DNA of 64,000 bases, taken from Pelagibacteraceae bacterium AG-426-G09 (GTDB lineage Bacteria > Pseudomonadota > Alphaproteobacteria > Pelagibacterales > Pelagibacteraceae). Position numbers and translations under genes: made by a program. Under the pieces are notes generated by a model, which was given only the letters and a program-made list of their open reading frames with translations, made no database searches and was not told where the DNA came from. The DNA is taken from the NCBI GenBank assembly GCA_003210075.1, contig QCNR01000001.1, positions 1-64,000 on the forward strand. Reading direction: 5' to 3'. Below are positions 35,082 through 44,790 of this stretch, piece by piece (the first letter of the stretch is position 1; every line of letters begins with the position of its first letter).

Positions 35082-37022
35082 ATGGAAAATCAATTAAATA
35101 AAGAACAAAGTCCATATCTAAAGCAACATAAAGATAATCCAGTTAAATGGTTAGCCTGGAATAAGGAAAGTTTACAAAAAGCTAAAGATGAAAAAAAACC
35201 AATATTTTTAAGCGTTGGTTATGCAAGTTGCCATTGGTGTCACGTTATGGCCCACGAGAGCTTTGAAAACAATGAAACAGCAAAAATAATGAATGAAAAA
35301 TTTGTTAATATTAAAGTTGATAGAGAAGAAAGGCCTGATCTTGATTTTATATTTCAAAAAAGTTTATCAATATTAACTGGAGCTCAAGGTGGTTGGCCAT
35401 TATCAATGTTTTTAGATGAGAATGCCGTTCCTTTTACAGGGGGCACATATTTTCCACCAAGAGAACTCCAGGGTAGACCTAGTTTCAATAGCGTTTTAGA
35501 AAATGTTTCAAAAGTATATCAAGAAAATAGAGATAAAATTCTAAATCAAGCTGATCAAATGAAAATGGTTTTTAGAGAACTTAATAAAAAAAATGCTGTC
35601 CTTAAACAAGATTTAGAGCCCTACGTTGAAAAAATTATTAACTATACAGATGAAATAAATGGAGGCTTTAAAGGTGCTCCTAAATTTCCACAATTTTATA
35701 TTTTTGATACAATTTTACATTTTTATAGCAAAACAAATAATAAAAAATATTTAGATGTTGTAGAAAAATTATTACTAAGTTTATCGTCTAAAGGTATTTA
35801 TGATCATTTAGAAGGTGGAATTTCTAGGTACACTGTTGATGAAAAATGGATCGTACCTCACTTTGAAAAAATGCTTTATGATAATATCCAATATGTAAAT
35901 CTGCTTAACAATTATCTTAGCAATAAAGAAAATAATTATTTAAAACAGAAACTAATACAAACTATTAAATTTATAAATTCTGAATTTATAATAAAAAATA
36001 ATTTACTTGGTTCAGCCTATGATGCTGATAGTGACGGGGTTGAAGGAAAATACTATGTTTGGAAATACCAAGAATTAAAAGATATTTTAGGAAACGATTT
36101 AGAGAACTTTAAAAAAAAATATCAAATATCTGAAAAGGGAAATTTTGAAGGATCAAATATTTTAATTGAAAATTTGAATCCAGATATAAGCAAAGAATCC
36201 GAAATTATAGAAATAGAACAAAAACTTTTAGAAATTAGAAAAAAAAGAAATAAACCTTTTTTTGATGATAAATCTCAAACTGATTTGAATGCATTTTGGG
36301 TATATACAAATCTTTACTCATCAATAATTCTGAATGATAAAACCTTGTTTGATAAATCAATAAAAAATTTTGAGAATCTTAACCTAATTTACCAAAATAA
36401 ATTATTTCATTGTTACAATGATAACAAACAAATTGATGTATTTTTAGAAGATTATGTTTATTTTTCTTTACTTTTACTAAGCAACTATGAGTTTACAAAA
36501 AAACAATCATCATTAGAAAAAAGTATTAAGTTAATGGATGAAGCTTGGATTAATTTTTTTAATTCAAATGAAGGGATTTTACAAAAAAATAAAGTTCAAT
36601 CTAATGATTTGTTTGTAGAACCTATTGATCTAAACGACAATAATATACCAAATGGAAATAGTGTTTATTTATTAATTTGCAACAAGCTAAATAATATTGC
36701 TCCTGAGAGTAAGTGGAAGGAAAGAATGGACATATTATCTAAATCTTTTCACTCACATATAAACTCAAATTTTGCTCAAATGTTTAGCTATATTAAAATT
36801 TTAGACATATGTGAGGATAACATTACCGTCACAATTAATTCAAAAAATACTGATACAATTGAGAAAATAAGAAAACAGGTGATCAAGAAATTTATGGATA
36901 AAGCTTCAATTATATATAAGGAGGATAATAGTGAAGATTATTTTATTGTTTGTAAAAAACAAACATGTTCACCTAAATTAAAAAATTTAGAAGAATTAGA
37001 AAATTATTTTATAAATTTATGA
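35082..37022 (+). CDS. DUF255 thioredoxin-like protein (YyaL/SPATA20 family)
   Basis: This is a cytosolic protein of 646 aa with an N-terminal thioredoxin-like domain (about 1-165), whose motif SCHWCHVMAHESFE contains Cys50 and Cys53. A long alpha/alpha-barrel region related to N-acylglucosamine 2-epimerases follows (FPQFYIFDTILHF, YDHLEGGISRYTVDEKWIVPHFEKML, and SAYDADSDGVEGKYYVW). The function of the family is unsettled. I chose the ATG at 35082: the family start NQLNKEQSPYLKQH follows at once, and a longer frame needs a non-ATG start inside the bhmT leader. It overlaps gshA by four bases, which suggests a link with thiol metabolism. Confidence 0.88.
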   Translation: MENQLNKEQSPYLKQHKDNPVKWLAWNKESLQKAKDEKKPIFLSVGYASCHWCHVMAHESFENNETAKIMNEKFVNIKVDREERPDLDFIFQKSLSILTGAQGGWPLSMFLDENAVPFTGGTYFPPRELQGRPSFNSVLENVSKVYQENRDKILNQADQMKMVFRELNKKNAVLKQDLEPYVEKIINYTDEINGGFKGAPKFPQFYIFDTILHFYSKTNNKKYLDVVEKLLLSLSSKGIYDHLEGGISRYTVDEKWIVPHFEKMLYDNIQYVNLLNNYLSNKENNYLKQKLIQTIKFINSEFIIKNNLLGSAYDADSDGVEGKYYVWKYQELKDILGNDLENFKKKYQISEKGNFEGSNILIENLNPDISKESEIIEIEQKLLEIRKKRNKPFFDDKSQTDLNAFWVYTNLYSSIILNDKTLFDKSIKNFENLNLIYQNKLFHCYNDNKQIDVFLEDYVYFSLLLLSNYEFTKKQSSLEKSIKLMDEAWINFFNSNEGILQKNKVQSNDLFVEPIDLNDNNIPNGNSVYLLICNKLNNIAPESKWKERMDILSKSFHSHINSNFAQMFSYIKILDICEDNITVTINSKNTDTIEKIRKQVIKKFMDKASIIYKEDNSEDYFIVCKKQTCSPKLKNLEELENYFINL

Positions 37023-38296
37023 TAACAAAAGAGAGTTTTATAAATTATTTTAGATCTGGTATTAAAGAAACCAATGATTGTGGGATAGGCATTGAACATG
37101 AAAAATTTGTTTTTTTGGAAAATAAAAGAGCAGATTATCAATCTATATTAAGTTTATTTGAAAAGCTTTATGAATTTGGCTGGGAGCCTGTAAAGGAAGG
37201 CACAAATATAATAGCCCTTAAAAAAGGAAATAAAAATATAACTTTAGAACCAGGAAATCAGATAGAGCTATCTGGTGCAAAATTAAAAAGTATTCATCAA
37301 ACTTGCGGTGAATCGCAAGAGTATATATTTGAATTAAATCAATCATTAAAAAAATTAAATTTAAACTTAATTAGTTCTGGCTTTGATCCAATATCCAAAA
37401 TTGAAGAAATTCCATCTAATCCAAAAAATAGATATGAACTAATGACCAAAATTATGCCACTTTTTGGAAAATTAAGTTTAGACATGATGTATAGAACGTG
37501 TGGAACTCAGGTAAATATAGATTACACATCTGAGAAAGACTTTTGTAAAAAATTTTTTGTAGTTAATAGGTTAGTTCCAATAACAATTGCACTATTTGCA
37601 AATTCTGGAATTGTTGAAAAAAATAAAAGTGGTTATTTATCATATAGATCTTACACTTGGCAAAATACTTATCGAGGTGGATTACCCAAAATATTTTTAG
37701 AGAACATGGATTTTGAAAAGTATGCAGATTTTAGTTTAAACTATCCTATGCTTTTCTTAAAAAGAAATGACAACTATATAGATACAAAAAATAAAACATT
37801 CCAAAATTTTATAGATGGTGATATTGAAAAAGTCTCTCCTAATGAAGGAGATGTTTCAGACCATTTAAGTACAATCTTTACAGAAAATAGATTAAAAAAA
37901 TATATTGAGATACGTTCGATGGATGCTTGTGGATGGGATTGTCTTTGTGCTGGTCCTGCATTTTTCATTGGATTGCTCTATGGAAACCTTGATGAGGTAT
38001 TTGATGTTGTAAAAAAATGGAACATAGATGAAATAATATCTGCTTATAAGGACTCGCCGAAAAAAGGTTTAAAATCAATTTTAGGAAAAAAATCAATTTT
38101 AGATTGGTCCAAAGATTTATTTGAAATATCAAAACAAGGCTTAGAAAATAGAAATGAATTAAATAGTAAAAAACAAAATGAAGTCAAATTCTTAAATCAT
38201 ATTAAAAATATTATTGATACAAATAGCACCAATGCAGAAGCAATCATGACTCAGTATCAAAAAGACAAAAATTTCTTCAACATTAATGAAAAATAA
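37019..38296 (+). CDS. gshA: Glutamate-cysteine ligase, plant/alphaproteobacterial type
   Basis: GshA joins glutamate and cysteine, the first step of glutathione synthesis. It belongs to the GCS2/plant-type group: GIGIEHEKFVF near the N-terminus, EPGNQIELSGA, the MYRTCGTQVNIDY segment, RSYTWQNTYRGGLP, and the C-terminal EIRSMDACGWDCLCAGPAF. The length of 425 aa fits, slightly shorter than the usual 450. The start codon overlaps the stop of the upstream gene (ATGA), and its end overlaps gshB by 11 bases. Confidence 0.94.
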   Translation: MITKESFINYFRSGIKETNDCGIGIEHEKFVFLENKRADYQSILSLFEKLYEFGWEPVKEGTNIIALKKGNKNITLEPGNQIELSGAKLKSIHQTCGESQEYIFELNQSLKKLNLNLISSGFDPISKIEEIPSNPKNRYELMTKIMPLFGKLSLDMMYRTCGTQVNIDYTSEKDFCKKFFVVNRLVPITIALFANSGIVEKNKSGYLSYRSYTWQNTYRGGLPKIFLENMDFEKYADFSLNYPMLFLKRNDNYIDTKNKTFQNFIDGDIEKVSPNEGDVSDHLSTIFTENRLKKYIEIRSMDACGWDCLCAGPAFFIGLLYGNLDEVFDVVKKWNIDEIISAYKDSPKKGLKSILGKKSILDWSKDLFEISKQGLENRNELNSKKQNEVKFLNHIKNIIDTNSTNAEAIMTQYQKDKNFFNINEK

Positions 38297-39206
38297 AATA
38301 TTAGCTATCCAAGGAGATAATTTAAAAAAACTTAATTATAAAAACGATACAACAATTTTTTTGGCAATCGAAGCTCAAAAACTGGGATCTAAAATTTTCT
38401 ATTACGAGCCAAAAAATATTTTTATTAAGAAAAATCAAATATATGCAGTTGGAAACTTTATAAAACTTTATGATCAAAAAAAATTTTATAAATTACTTGG
38501 TAAAAAAACAATAAAATTAGAAAAATCTAGTTATTTACTTGTAAGGCAGGATCCTCCATTTAATATGAATTATATAACAACAACCTATTTTTTAGATAGG
38601 CTAAAAGGTATTAAAATTATAAATAATCCTACATCAATTAGAAACATATCTGAAAAACTATATTCTTATGAATTTAAAAAATATATGCCACCAACAATCT
38701 TTACATCAAGAAATTCGGATATAATTAATTTTATAAAACAAAATAAATTATCAGTTATGAAGCCAATCAATGGTCACGGCGGCAATAATATAAAACTTTT
38801 AAAAGGCAGGATTAATAAAACCTTTTTAAATAAATATTTAAAGAAACACGGCTATGTTATGTGCCAAAAGTTTTTACCTGGAATTGTAAATGGAGATAAA
38901 AGAGTGTTTATAATAAATGGTAAAGTTGTCGGATCTTTTTCTAGAATACCGAAAAAAGGCTCTTTTTTAAGTAATTTAAGTAAAGGTGGAACGGTTGGTG
39001 CTTCTAAACTCACAAAAAAAGAAAAAAGAATTTCAAATTTAATTGCAAAAAAATTAAAAAAAGAAGGAATTTATTTTGCTGGAATAGACTTCATATCTGA
39101 AAAACTTAATGGAGATATTAATGTTACCTCTCCAACTGGATTAAAAAATTATTTTGATCTAACTGGTATAAACTTAGCAAAAACTTTTTGGAGAGAAATT
39201 AAATAA
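38286..39206 (+). CDS. gshB: Glutathione synthetase
   Basis: GshB adds glycine to gamma-glutamylcysteine. The prokaryotic ATP-grasp pattern is present: VRQDPPFNMNYITTTYFLDRL, NPTSIRNISEKLYSYEF, MKPINGHGGNNIKLL, the metal/ATP segment KRVFIINGKVVGSFSRIP, and the terminal FAGIDFISEKLNGDINVTSPTG. It is 306 aa. It lies between gshA and a transporter gene, overlapping both, in one operon. Confidence 0.95.
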   Translation: MKNKILAIQGDNLKKLNYKNDTTIFLAIEAQKLGSKIFYYEPKNIFIKKNQIYAVGNFIKLYDQKKFYKLLGKKTIKLEKSSYLLVRQDPPFNMNYITTTYFLDRLKGIKIINNPTSIRNISEKLYSYEFKKYMPPTIFTSRNSDIINFIKQNKLSVMKPINGHGGNNIKLLKGRINKTFLNKYLKKHGYVMCQKFLPGIVNGDKRVFIINGKVVGSFSRIPKKGSFLSNLSKGGTVGASKLTKKEKRISNLIAKKLKKEGIYFAGIDFISEKLNGDINVTSPTGLKNYFDLTGINLAKTFWREIK

Positions 39207-40081
39207 TGAGTAAATTAACAAATCAACAAAAAGGATCTTTAATGGCATTTGTGGCTGTGATGTTTATTACGCCTGACTCTTTATTAATTAGACTATCGAA
39301 TATTGAAACATGGGGAATGCTTTTTTATAGAGGAGCAATACCTTTTGTAGTTGTTTTAATTGGCCTTATTTTTTTTTATAAAAATAATTTTTTTAAAGCC
39401 TTATTTAAAATTGGTTACCCTGGGTTTTTTTATGTAATAAGTTTTTCTATTTGTAATATTACCTTTATTATATCAATACAGAACACTAATGTAGCAAATA
39501 CACTATTGATGATAGCTCTTGCTCCAATGCTCTCTGCAATATTAGGAGCTATTTTCTTAAAAGAAAAACCAGATAATAAAACTTGGGTTGCAATAATTAT
39601 TACTTTTATTGCTTGTGTTTATATCTTTTACGATTCTTTAAGCCTTGGTAATTTTTATGGAGATCTTTTTGGTTTAATCACTTCTTTCGGGTTAGCTTGT
39701 AATGCAAACATAGCAAGATACGCAAAATCTACTGACTTAGTGCCTTCAGCTGTAATTGGAAAATTGTGTGTTGGACTATTTGCATTTTTCTTTGTCAAAG
39801 ACTTTGCTTTAGTAGATAATGATCTTATTTATGTACCTTTAATGTGTGTAATGTGCGTAGCTATACCATTTGTTTTAGTGACTATAGCACCAAGATTCAT
39901 AACAGCCGCAGAGGTTAATCTGTTTTTTCTTCTGGAAACAATTCTTGGACCAATATGGGTTTGGATGGTTATCAAAGAACAACCTTCAAATGAAACTATC
40001 TATGGAGGTGTGGTTATAATTATAACGATAGCAATTCACTCCTTTTTAGCCATTAAAAAAACACAATTAAAATCTACTTAG
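39206..40081 (+). CDS. DMT-family (EamA) transporter
   Basis: This inner membrane protein of 291 aa has two EamA repeats of about five helices each. The first ends near EKPDNKTWVAIIITFIACVYIFY and the second near PSNETIYGGVVIIITIAIHSFLA. Its start overlaps the gshB stop by one base (TAATG), so it is translationally coupled to glutathione synthesis. Known DMT proteins export amino acids, cysteine metabolites or other small solutes. The substrate here cannot be read from sequence; export or uptake of a thiol-related compound is only an inference from the operon. Confidence 0.85.
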   Translation: MSKLTNQQKGSLMAFVAVMFITPDSLLIRLSNIETWGMLFYRGAIPFVVVLIGLIFFYKNNFFKALFKIGYPGFFYVISFSICNITFIISIQNTNVANTLLMIALAPMLSAILGAIFLKEKPDNKTWVAIIITFIACVYIFYDSLSLGNFYGDLFGLITSFGLACNANIARYAKSTDLVPSAVIGKLCVGLFAFFFVKDFALVDNDLIYVPLMCVMCVAIPFVLVTIAPRFITAAEVNLFFLLETILGPIWVWMVIKEQPSNETIYGGVVIIITIAIHSFLAIKKTQLKST

Positions 40082-40097
40082 CGGTCAAATAAATCAA

Positions 40098-41402
40098 ATG
40101 CAGAAAGAAGTAAAAAAATCTTGGGCTCTGTTCCTGGGTATAGGAACTATGATGATCGCACATGGTCTTCAAATGCAGATAATGGGAATCAGATCTGTCT
40201 TGGAAGATTTTAGTGTTCTTACTACGGGTATTTTTATGTCAGGGTATTATGTTGGATACTTCATTGGGTCTAAAACTACACCTAATTTAGTTCAAAAGGT
40301 TGGACATATAAGAGTGTTCGCTGCTTTTGCTTCATTAGCATCTCTTAGTGATTTAGTTGCTGTAGCATATGTTAATCCAATTATGTGGACACTGAGTCGG
40401 TTCATTACTGGTATCAGTCTAGTTAGTTGTTATGTAGTTTCTGAAAGCTGGTTAAATGATAGAGCAACAAATAAAAATCGAGGACAATTGCTTTCAGCTT
40501 ATATGATCATACTTTATCTAGGTTTAGCACTAGGAATGTTATTATTAAATGTAAGTGAACCAAAAGCTTATGAACCATTTATTTTAGTATCAGTTTTATT
40601 ATCACTTGCTTTGGTCCCTATACTTTTGACAAAAAGACCCGCTCCAAAATTTAAAAAAATTGGCACAATAAATATCAAAGAGTTATATGAAATTTCACCT
40701 CTAGGAACTGTAAGTTCATTTGCAACTGGCGTAATTCATGCTGCATTTTTTTCTTTAATATCAGTATATGCAACAAAAGCAGGTTTTACACTTTTTGAAA
40801 CTTCAATTCTTCTATTTATTGCAACTATTTCAGGTGTAATCGGCCAAGCTCCTATTGGATATTTTTCCGATCTATATGATCGAAGAAAAGTAATTGTCAT
40901 AACAACCTTCGCAGGTTCAGTTTTAGCGTTTTTATCTATTTTATCTTCTAGTGATCCTTTGCAAAACACTTATTACATGGATGAATTTGCATTCAAAAAA
41001 ATATTATTTTTTTTATTTGTTGGCGCATATACTTCTCTGTGTTTACCCTTGTTTTCTTTAAATCTTGCACACACCAATGATTTTGTGCCTAAAGAAAAAT
41101 TTGTCGCAGCAGGTGGAGGGCTTCAATTAATATTTGGGATAGGTGCAATTAGTGGTCCTATAATTTGTTCTTTATTTATGGGATGGTTTGGTCTAAATGG
41201 ATTTTTTATTTTTTTATTATTCATTCACGCATTTATTGGAATTTTTGGTTTACACCGAATGAGGGTGAGAAAAACTGCAGAAAATCCAGATTCTTCTTTT
41301 ACACCCATACCCGCAACAATAACGCCCGCTGGTCTTGAACTTGACCCTGATACTCCAGAAAATCTAGATGATAATTTAACTTTTGAAAAAAAGATTAAGT
41401 AA
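40098..41402 (+). CDS. MFS transporter (YcaD-like)
   Basis: This major facilitator protein of 434 aa has about twelve hydrophobic segments. The loop between helices 2 and 3 has GSKTTPNLVQKVGHIRVF, and the loop between helices 8 and 9 has GYFSDLYDRRKVIV, the conserved MFS motif. FITGISLVSCYVVSESWLNDRA resembles the YcaD branch. A hydrophilic Pro/Asp-rich tail (about 395-434) is unusual. It starts 16 bases after the DMT gene and is probably in the same operon. The substrate is unknown. Confidence 0.85.
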   Translation: MQKEVKKSWALFLGIGTMMIAHGLQMQIMGIRSVLEDFSVLTTGIFMSGYYVGYFIGSKTTPNLVQKVGHIRVFAAFASLASLSDLVAVAYVNPIMWTLSRFITGISLVSCYVVSESWLNDRATNKNRGQLLSAYMIILYLGLALGMLLLNVSEPKAYEPFILVSVLLSLALVPILLTKRPAPKFKKIGTINIKELYEISPLGTVSSFATGVIHAAFFSLISVYATKAGFTLFETSILLFIATISGVIGQAPIGYFSDLYDRRKVIVITTFAGSVLAFLSILSSSDPLQNTYYMDEFAFKKILFFLFVGAYTSLCLPLFSLNLAHTNDFVPKEKFVAAGGGLQLIFGIGAISGPIICSLFMGWFGLNGFFIFLLFIHAFIGIFGLHRMRVRKTAENPDSSFTPIPATITPAGLELDPDTPENLDDNLTFEKKIK

Positions 41403-41416
41403 TTTGTTATTTTAAT

Positions 41417-42196
41417 TTAATTAAAAGTTTTATTTTTTATTTCTATATTACTAATTGCTTTATTTGAATTTATTCTTATCAATCTAACTAATAGATAGCA
41501 AATCAAACCAATTATAGATCCAAATCTTAAAGGAAAAAAATGATAATTTTCAATCATATCAAACCAAAGTATAAAAAGGTTTTTAATTTTATAATTACTT
41601 TTACCGCTGTATCTCTTTTTATGTTTAACTTTTATCGATGTAATTTTTGATGTAGAATACAATAAAAGACTATCAATAAATCTAACATTTTTTTTATTTT
41701 TAAGCATTTTTGGTAATAGCTTTGAATCAAATCCTCTATAAGAAGATAAATAAATTTTAAACGATTTGTTAAATAAAAAACTTGAAAAAATATTATTTAA
41801 GTAACTAACTCCTTTTTTCCAAGCTACATGTTTTCTTTTTAGATATAATGTATAGCATAATTCATATTCCTCTAGTGCATTTAAAATTTGATTAATACTA
41901 GATGGGGGATGTTGTAAATCGTCATCCATAGTTATTATTTTTTTTCCCTTTGCATATTTTAAACCAACAAATATAGCCGTGTGTTGTCCATAATTTTTAT
42001 TTAAATTTATACCTTTAATATACTTAAATTTTTTAGATAAGTTTCTTATAACTTGCCAACTATTATCCTTGCTTGAGTCATTTATAAGTATAATTTCGTA
42101 TTTTTTTTTTCTTTGTATGCTTATAGAAATTTTACTTACTAATTTTTTAATTATAGAAGAACTATTAAAGACAGGTATTATAATTGATAAATCCAT
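41417..42196 (-). CDS. Family 2 glycosyltransferase, polyprenyl-phosphate sugar synthase-like
   Basis: This GT-A enzyme of 259 aa begins DLSIIIPVFNSSSIIKKLVSKI and has the nucleotide-sugar DDDLQHPPSSINQIL (DxD-type) site, together with EIILINDSSKDNSW. It resembles dolichyl- or undecaprenyl-phosphate sugar transferases (DPM1/ArnC/GtrB). Those usually end in two membrane helices, but here only one clear segment (about 222-238, SIIGLICYLLVRLI) is followed by a short polar tail, so the C-terminus looks trimmed. The divergent gene encodes a GT39-like membrane glycosyltransferase that could use its lipid-linked product. Confidence 0.85.
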   Translation of the reverse strand: MDLSIIIPVFNSSSIIKKLVSKISISIQRKKKYEIILINDSSKDNSWQVIRNLSKKFKYIKGINLNKNYGQHTAIFVGLKYAKGKKIITMDDDLQHPPSSINQILNALEEYELCYTLYLKRKHVAWKKGVSYLNNIFSSFLFNKSFKIYLSSYRGFDSKLLPKMLKNKKNVRFIDSLLLYSTSKITSIKVKHKKRYSGKSNYKIKNLFILWFDMIENYHFFPLRFGSIIGLICYLLVRLIRINSNKAISNIEIKNKTFN

Positions 42197-42240
42197 TTAA
42201 AAACATGTAAGTTAAAAAATAAATATTGTATAAATTAAAA

Positions 42241-43662
42241 ATGTTTAAAACAAATATAAAATATATATTGATTTTGTATTTCTTAATTTTAACAGGCTCC
42301 ATACTAAGGCTCTACAATGTAAATTTCGATGACTTTTGGTATGATGAAATGGTTTCATTTTGGATATCTGATCCAAATATTAGTATTAAAGAAAGTTTCG
42401 ATAGGATTTTCTCATCAAATCTCATGGTCTCATATGAAATTTTTTTAAAATTATATCATTATATTTTTGGCTACGATGTGCATATATCTAGATATTTTTC
42501 ATCATGCATTAGTATATGTTCTTTAATATTTTTTTATTTTTTACTAAAAAAAAATAGCTCAAAAAATACTGCAATAGTTGGATTATCTCTTTTAATTTTT
42601 AATGTTTACCACATCAAATATTCTTTTGAACTAAGAGCATATATTTTAACCTTTTTGCTAGCAATAGTTTTAATAAATCTAATTTTTGAAAATAAAAAAA
42701 TAAAAGAGGACACTACAGTATTTGATTATATTTTTATATTTACTACTTCTTTATTGCTTTTATTTAGTCACGCATTGTCAATTACAATAATTATTTCTTT
42801 ACTAGTTTTTTTAATTATTAAACTGTTCAAAAGTAATCTTAAAAATCAAAAATTTATCCCAATTGGAATAGCCTTATTACTATCTTTATTAATTTTTTTA
42901 TTTATTTACCTTAATAATATCAGTCATTATCCAGAATGGATAGAACAAGTGGACTACGGATTCTACACAAACTTTTATTTTTCAAAATTTTTTGGATCAC
43001 GTTTGCTTGGGTTAATTTTTTTAGTTGTATTTATATTTTTAATTTTTAAATTTAGAAATAAAATTATAAGAGATTTAGATATATATTTCTTTTTTATAAT
43101 ATTAATTTTAAGCTCGTATTTTTTGCCTTTGATGTTTGGATATTTAATTAAACCAGTACTAGTTGATAGATATATATTTTTTGTATTAATACCTTTGATA
43201 GCTTTTTTAAGTCACTATATAACTTTAATTAATAATAATTTTACAAAGTTTTTTCTAATTATTCTTTTGGTCGGCTCTCAGATAATAAATCTATTTGATG
43301 AATATTCATTTAAACAATTTTATACAAATATATATCCAACAAAACCAGAAGTAAAAAAAATAATTAAAACAATAAATTCTTCTAATGATAATTATTTTTC
43401 ATTTAGTTTAAGTAAAGATAATTTTATAAACTATAACAATGTAAGATATAACTATTTAAAAAAATATATTGAAAAATTGGATTATAATTTAGTTTTTGTG
43501 GATTATTATAATGATAAAAAACATCCCAATAGAATTTGGTTTATATACTTTAAAGATATAACAGATAAAAAATTTAGTATTCCACATAAATTGAGTGATT
43601 ATTCAGTATTAAGTAGTGATTTTTATAATAGAGTTGAAATTCATCTTATAGAAAAAAAATAA
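42241..43662 (+). CDS. GT39/ArnT-like membrane glycosyltransferase
   Basis: This is a polytopic membrane protein of 473 aa with roughly ten or more helices. The first extracytoplasmic loop carries the acidic FDDFWYDEMVSFWISDP, as in ArnT and protein O-mannosyltransferases, where the Asp acts on a polyprenyl-phosphate sugar. I take the ATG at 42241; an upstream TTG at 42226 would add only five residues. With the divergent GT2 gene it may form a two-step sugar transfer system for lipid A, a glycan or a protein. The acceptor is unknown. Confidence 0.78.
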   Translation: MFKTNIKYILILYFLILTGSILRLYNVNFDDFWYDEMVSFWISDPNISIKESFDRIFSSNLMVSYEIFLKLYHYIFGYDVHISRYFSSCISICSLIFFYFLLKKNSSKNTAIVGLSLLIFNVYHIKYSFELRAYILTFLLAIVLINLIFENKKIKEDTTVFDYIFIFTTSLLLLFSHALSITIIISLLVFLIIKLFKSNLKNQKFIPIGIALLLSLLIFLFIYLNNISHYPEWIEQVDYGFYTNFYFSKFFGSRLLGLIFLVVFIFLIFKFRNKIIRDLDIYFFFIILILSSYFLPLMFGYLIKPVLVDRYIFFVLIPLIAFLSHYITLINNNFTKFFLIILLVGSQIINLFDEYSFKQFYTNIYPTKPEVKKIIKTINSSNDNYFSFSLSKDNFINYNNVRYNYLKKYIEKLDYNLVFVDYYNDKKHPNRIWFIYFKDITDKKFSIPHKLSDYSVLSSDFYNRVEIHLIEKK

Positions 43663-43785
43663 AATAACTCTATAAAACAATTTACAGTTGAATTTTAAAA
43701 AATTAAAAAAATTTGATTTTGTTAAATAGTTTGTTGAAAATTTTATAATTCTTTGATGAAATAAAAATTATATAAAACATTATTA

Positions 43786-44499
43786 ATGACAAAAGCAAAA
43801 AAAAAAATAAAAGATAAACCAGGTCATAACGTTTCAATTTTTTCGTCAAAAAATCTAAAAAATGTTTTAAACAATTTCAAAAAAAAACAAGAGCTAAAAA
43901 AAGTCAAAGAAATTAAATTAAAAAAACTTGCAGAAAATAATCAAATTATAAAAGATAGGAAAGATCTTAGATCCTGGGAAGAAAGATTAAGTAAAGAAAG
44001 CAGTAAGTTAAAATTAAAAGAAGAAGAACTTAGGAATAAAGAAAAAGAATTAAAAATTAAAGATGATCAACAAAAAATTGAGAATAAAAGATTGACTAAA
44101 AAAGACGAGGATTTAGGACAAATAGATAAAGATTTAAGGTTAAAAGAAAAAGATCTAAAGCTTAAAAGTGAAGAATTGTTCAGAAAAGATATTGATCTTA
44201 AAGCACGTGAAGAAGAACAAAATAAGAAAGAAATGAAAGAAAGACGCAAAAAAGAAAAGTTTCTAAAAGAAATAATGGTGCAAGAAGAAGAACAAAAAAA
44301 GATCGAAGCTTTGAAATTGAAAGAATGGGAAGAACAATTTGATAGAGAACAAAAAATGAGAGAACGTAAAGAAATTCTAAAAGATGAGAGATTAAAACAA
44401 AGAGAATCAGATGAATTAAATTCTGATAAATCAAATATAAATAATGATTTAAGTTCTACTCTAAAAAATTTCGATGTAGATAAAACATCTGAACATTAA
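43786..44499 (+). CDS. Highly charged coiled-coil protein
   Basis: This is an unrecognised protein of 237 aa made almost wholly of Lys, Glu, Asp, Leu and Arg. Residues about 20-215 form a heptad-like helix with recurring blocks such as LKLKEEELRNKEKELKIKD and LRLKEKDLKLKSEELFRKD, which repeat at close to 14-21 residue spacing. There is no signal peptide, membrane segment, cysteine or enzymatic motif. It could be a filament or scaffold protein. A 123-base AT-rich gap precedes it with no clear promoter. Low complexity limits homology claims. Confidence 0.6.
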   Translation: MTKAKKKIKDKPGHNVSIFSSKNLKNVLNNFKKKQELKKVKEIKLKKLAENNQIIKDRKDLRSWEERLSKESSKLKLKEEELRNKEKELKIKDDQQKIENKRLTKKDEDLGQIDKDLRLKEKDLKLKSEELFRKDIDLKAREEEQNKKEMKERRKKEKFLKEIMVQEEEQKKIEALKLKEWEEQFDREQKMRERKEILKDERLKQRESDELNSDKSNINNDLSSTLKNFDVDKTSEH

Positions 44500-44562
44500 A
44501 TAAAAAAATAAACTTAGATCGAAACTAGAGATTTTACAAGATTAAATAAATTTTTGGGTTTT

Positions 44563-44790
44563 ATGAATAAAGAGAATACAGCTAAACTATGGAAAATGAT
44601 CCAGGAAGCTGGTGATTATTTACTTGGTCAATTACCTGATCATCCTAATCATCCAAAAGGAAGAAATCCCTACGCACATGTAGCTATATGTATAAAAAGC
44701 AAATTTAAAGCTAGTTACAAAGATATTCCCGATGAAAAGTTTAGTGAAGTTTTAAAGTATGTTGAATTTTTAAAGCAAAATCCGAGCTAA
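44563..44790 (+). CDS. Small protein of unknown function
   Basis: This conserved-looking protein of 75 aa begins MNKENTAKLWKMIQEAGDYL. It has a Pro/His-rich centre (GQLPDHPNHPKGRNPYAHVA) and a C-terminal helix. A longer frame would need a TTG at 44554; I prefer the ATG at 44563. It has no recognised domain. Composition is more balanced than random AT-rich frames, which supports it as a gene. It ends directly against the convergent amidinotransferase gene with no gap. Confidence 0.6.
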   Translation: MNKENTAKLWKMIQEAGDYLLGQLPDHPNHPKGRNPYAHVAICIKSKFKASYKDIPDEKFSEVLKYVEFLKQNPS

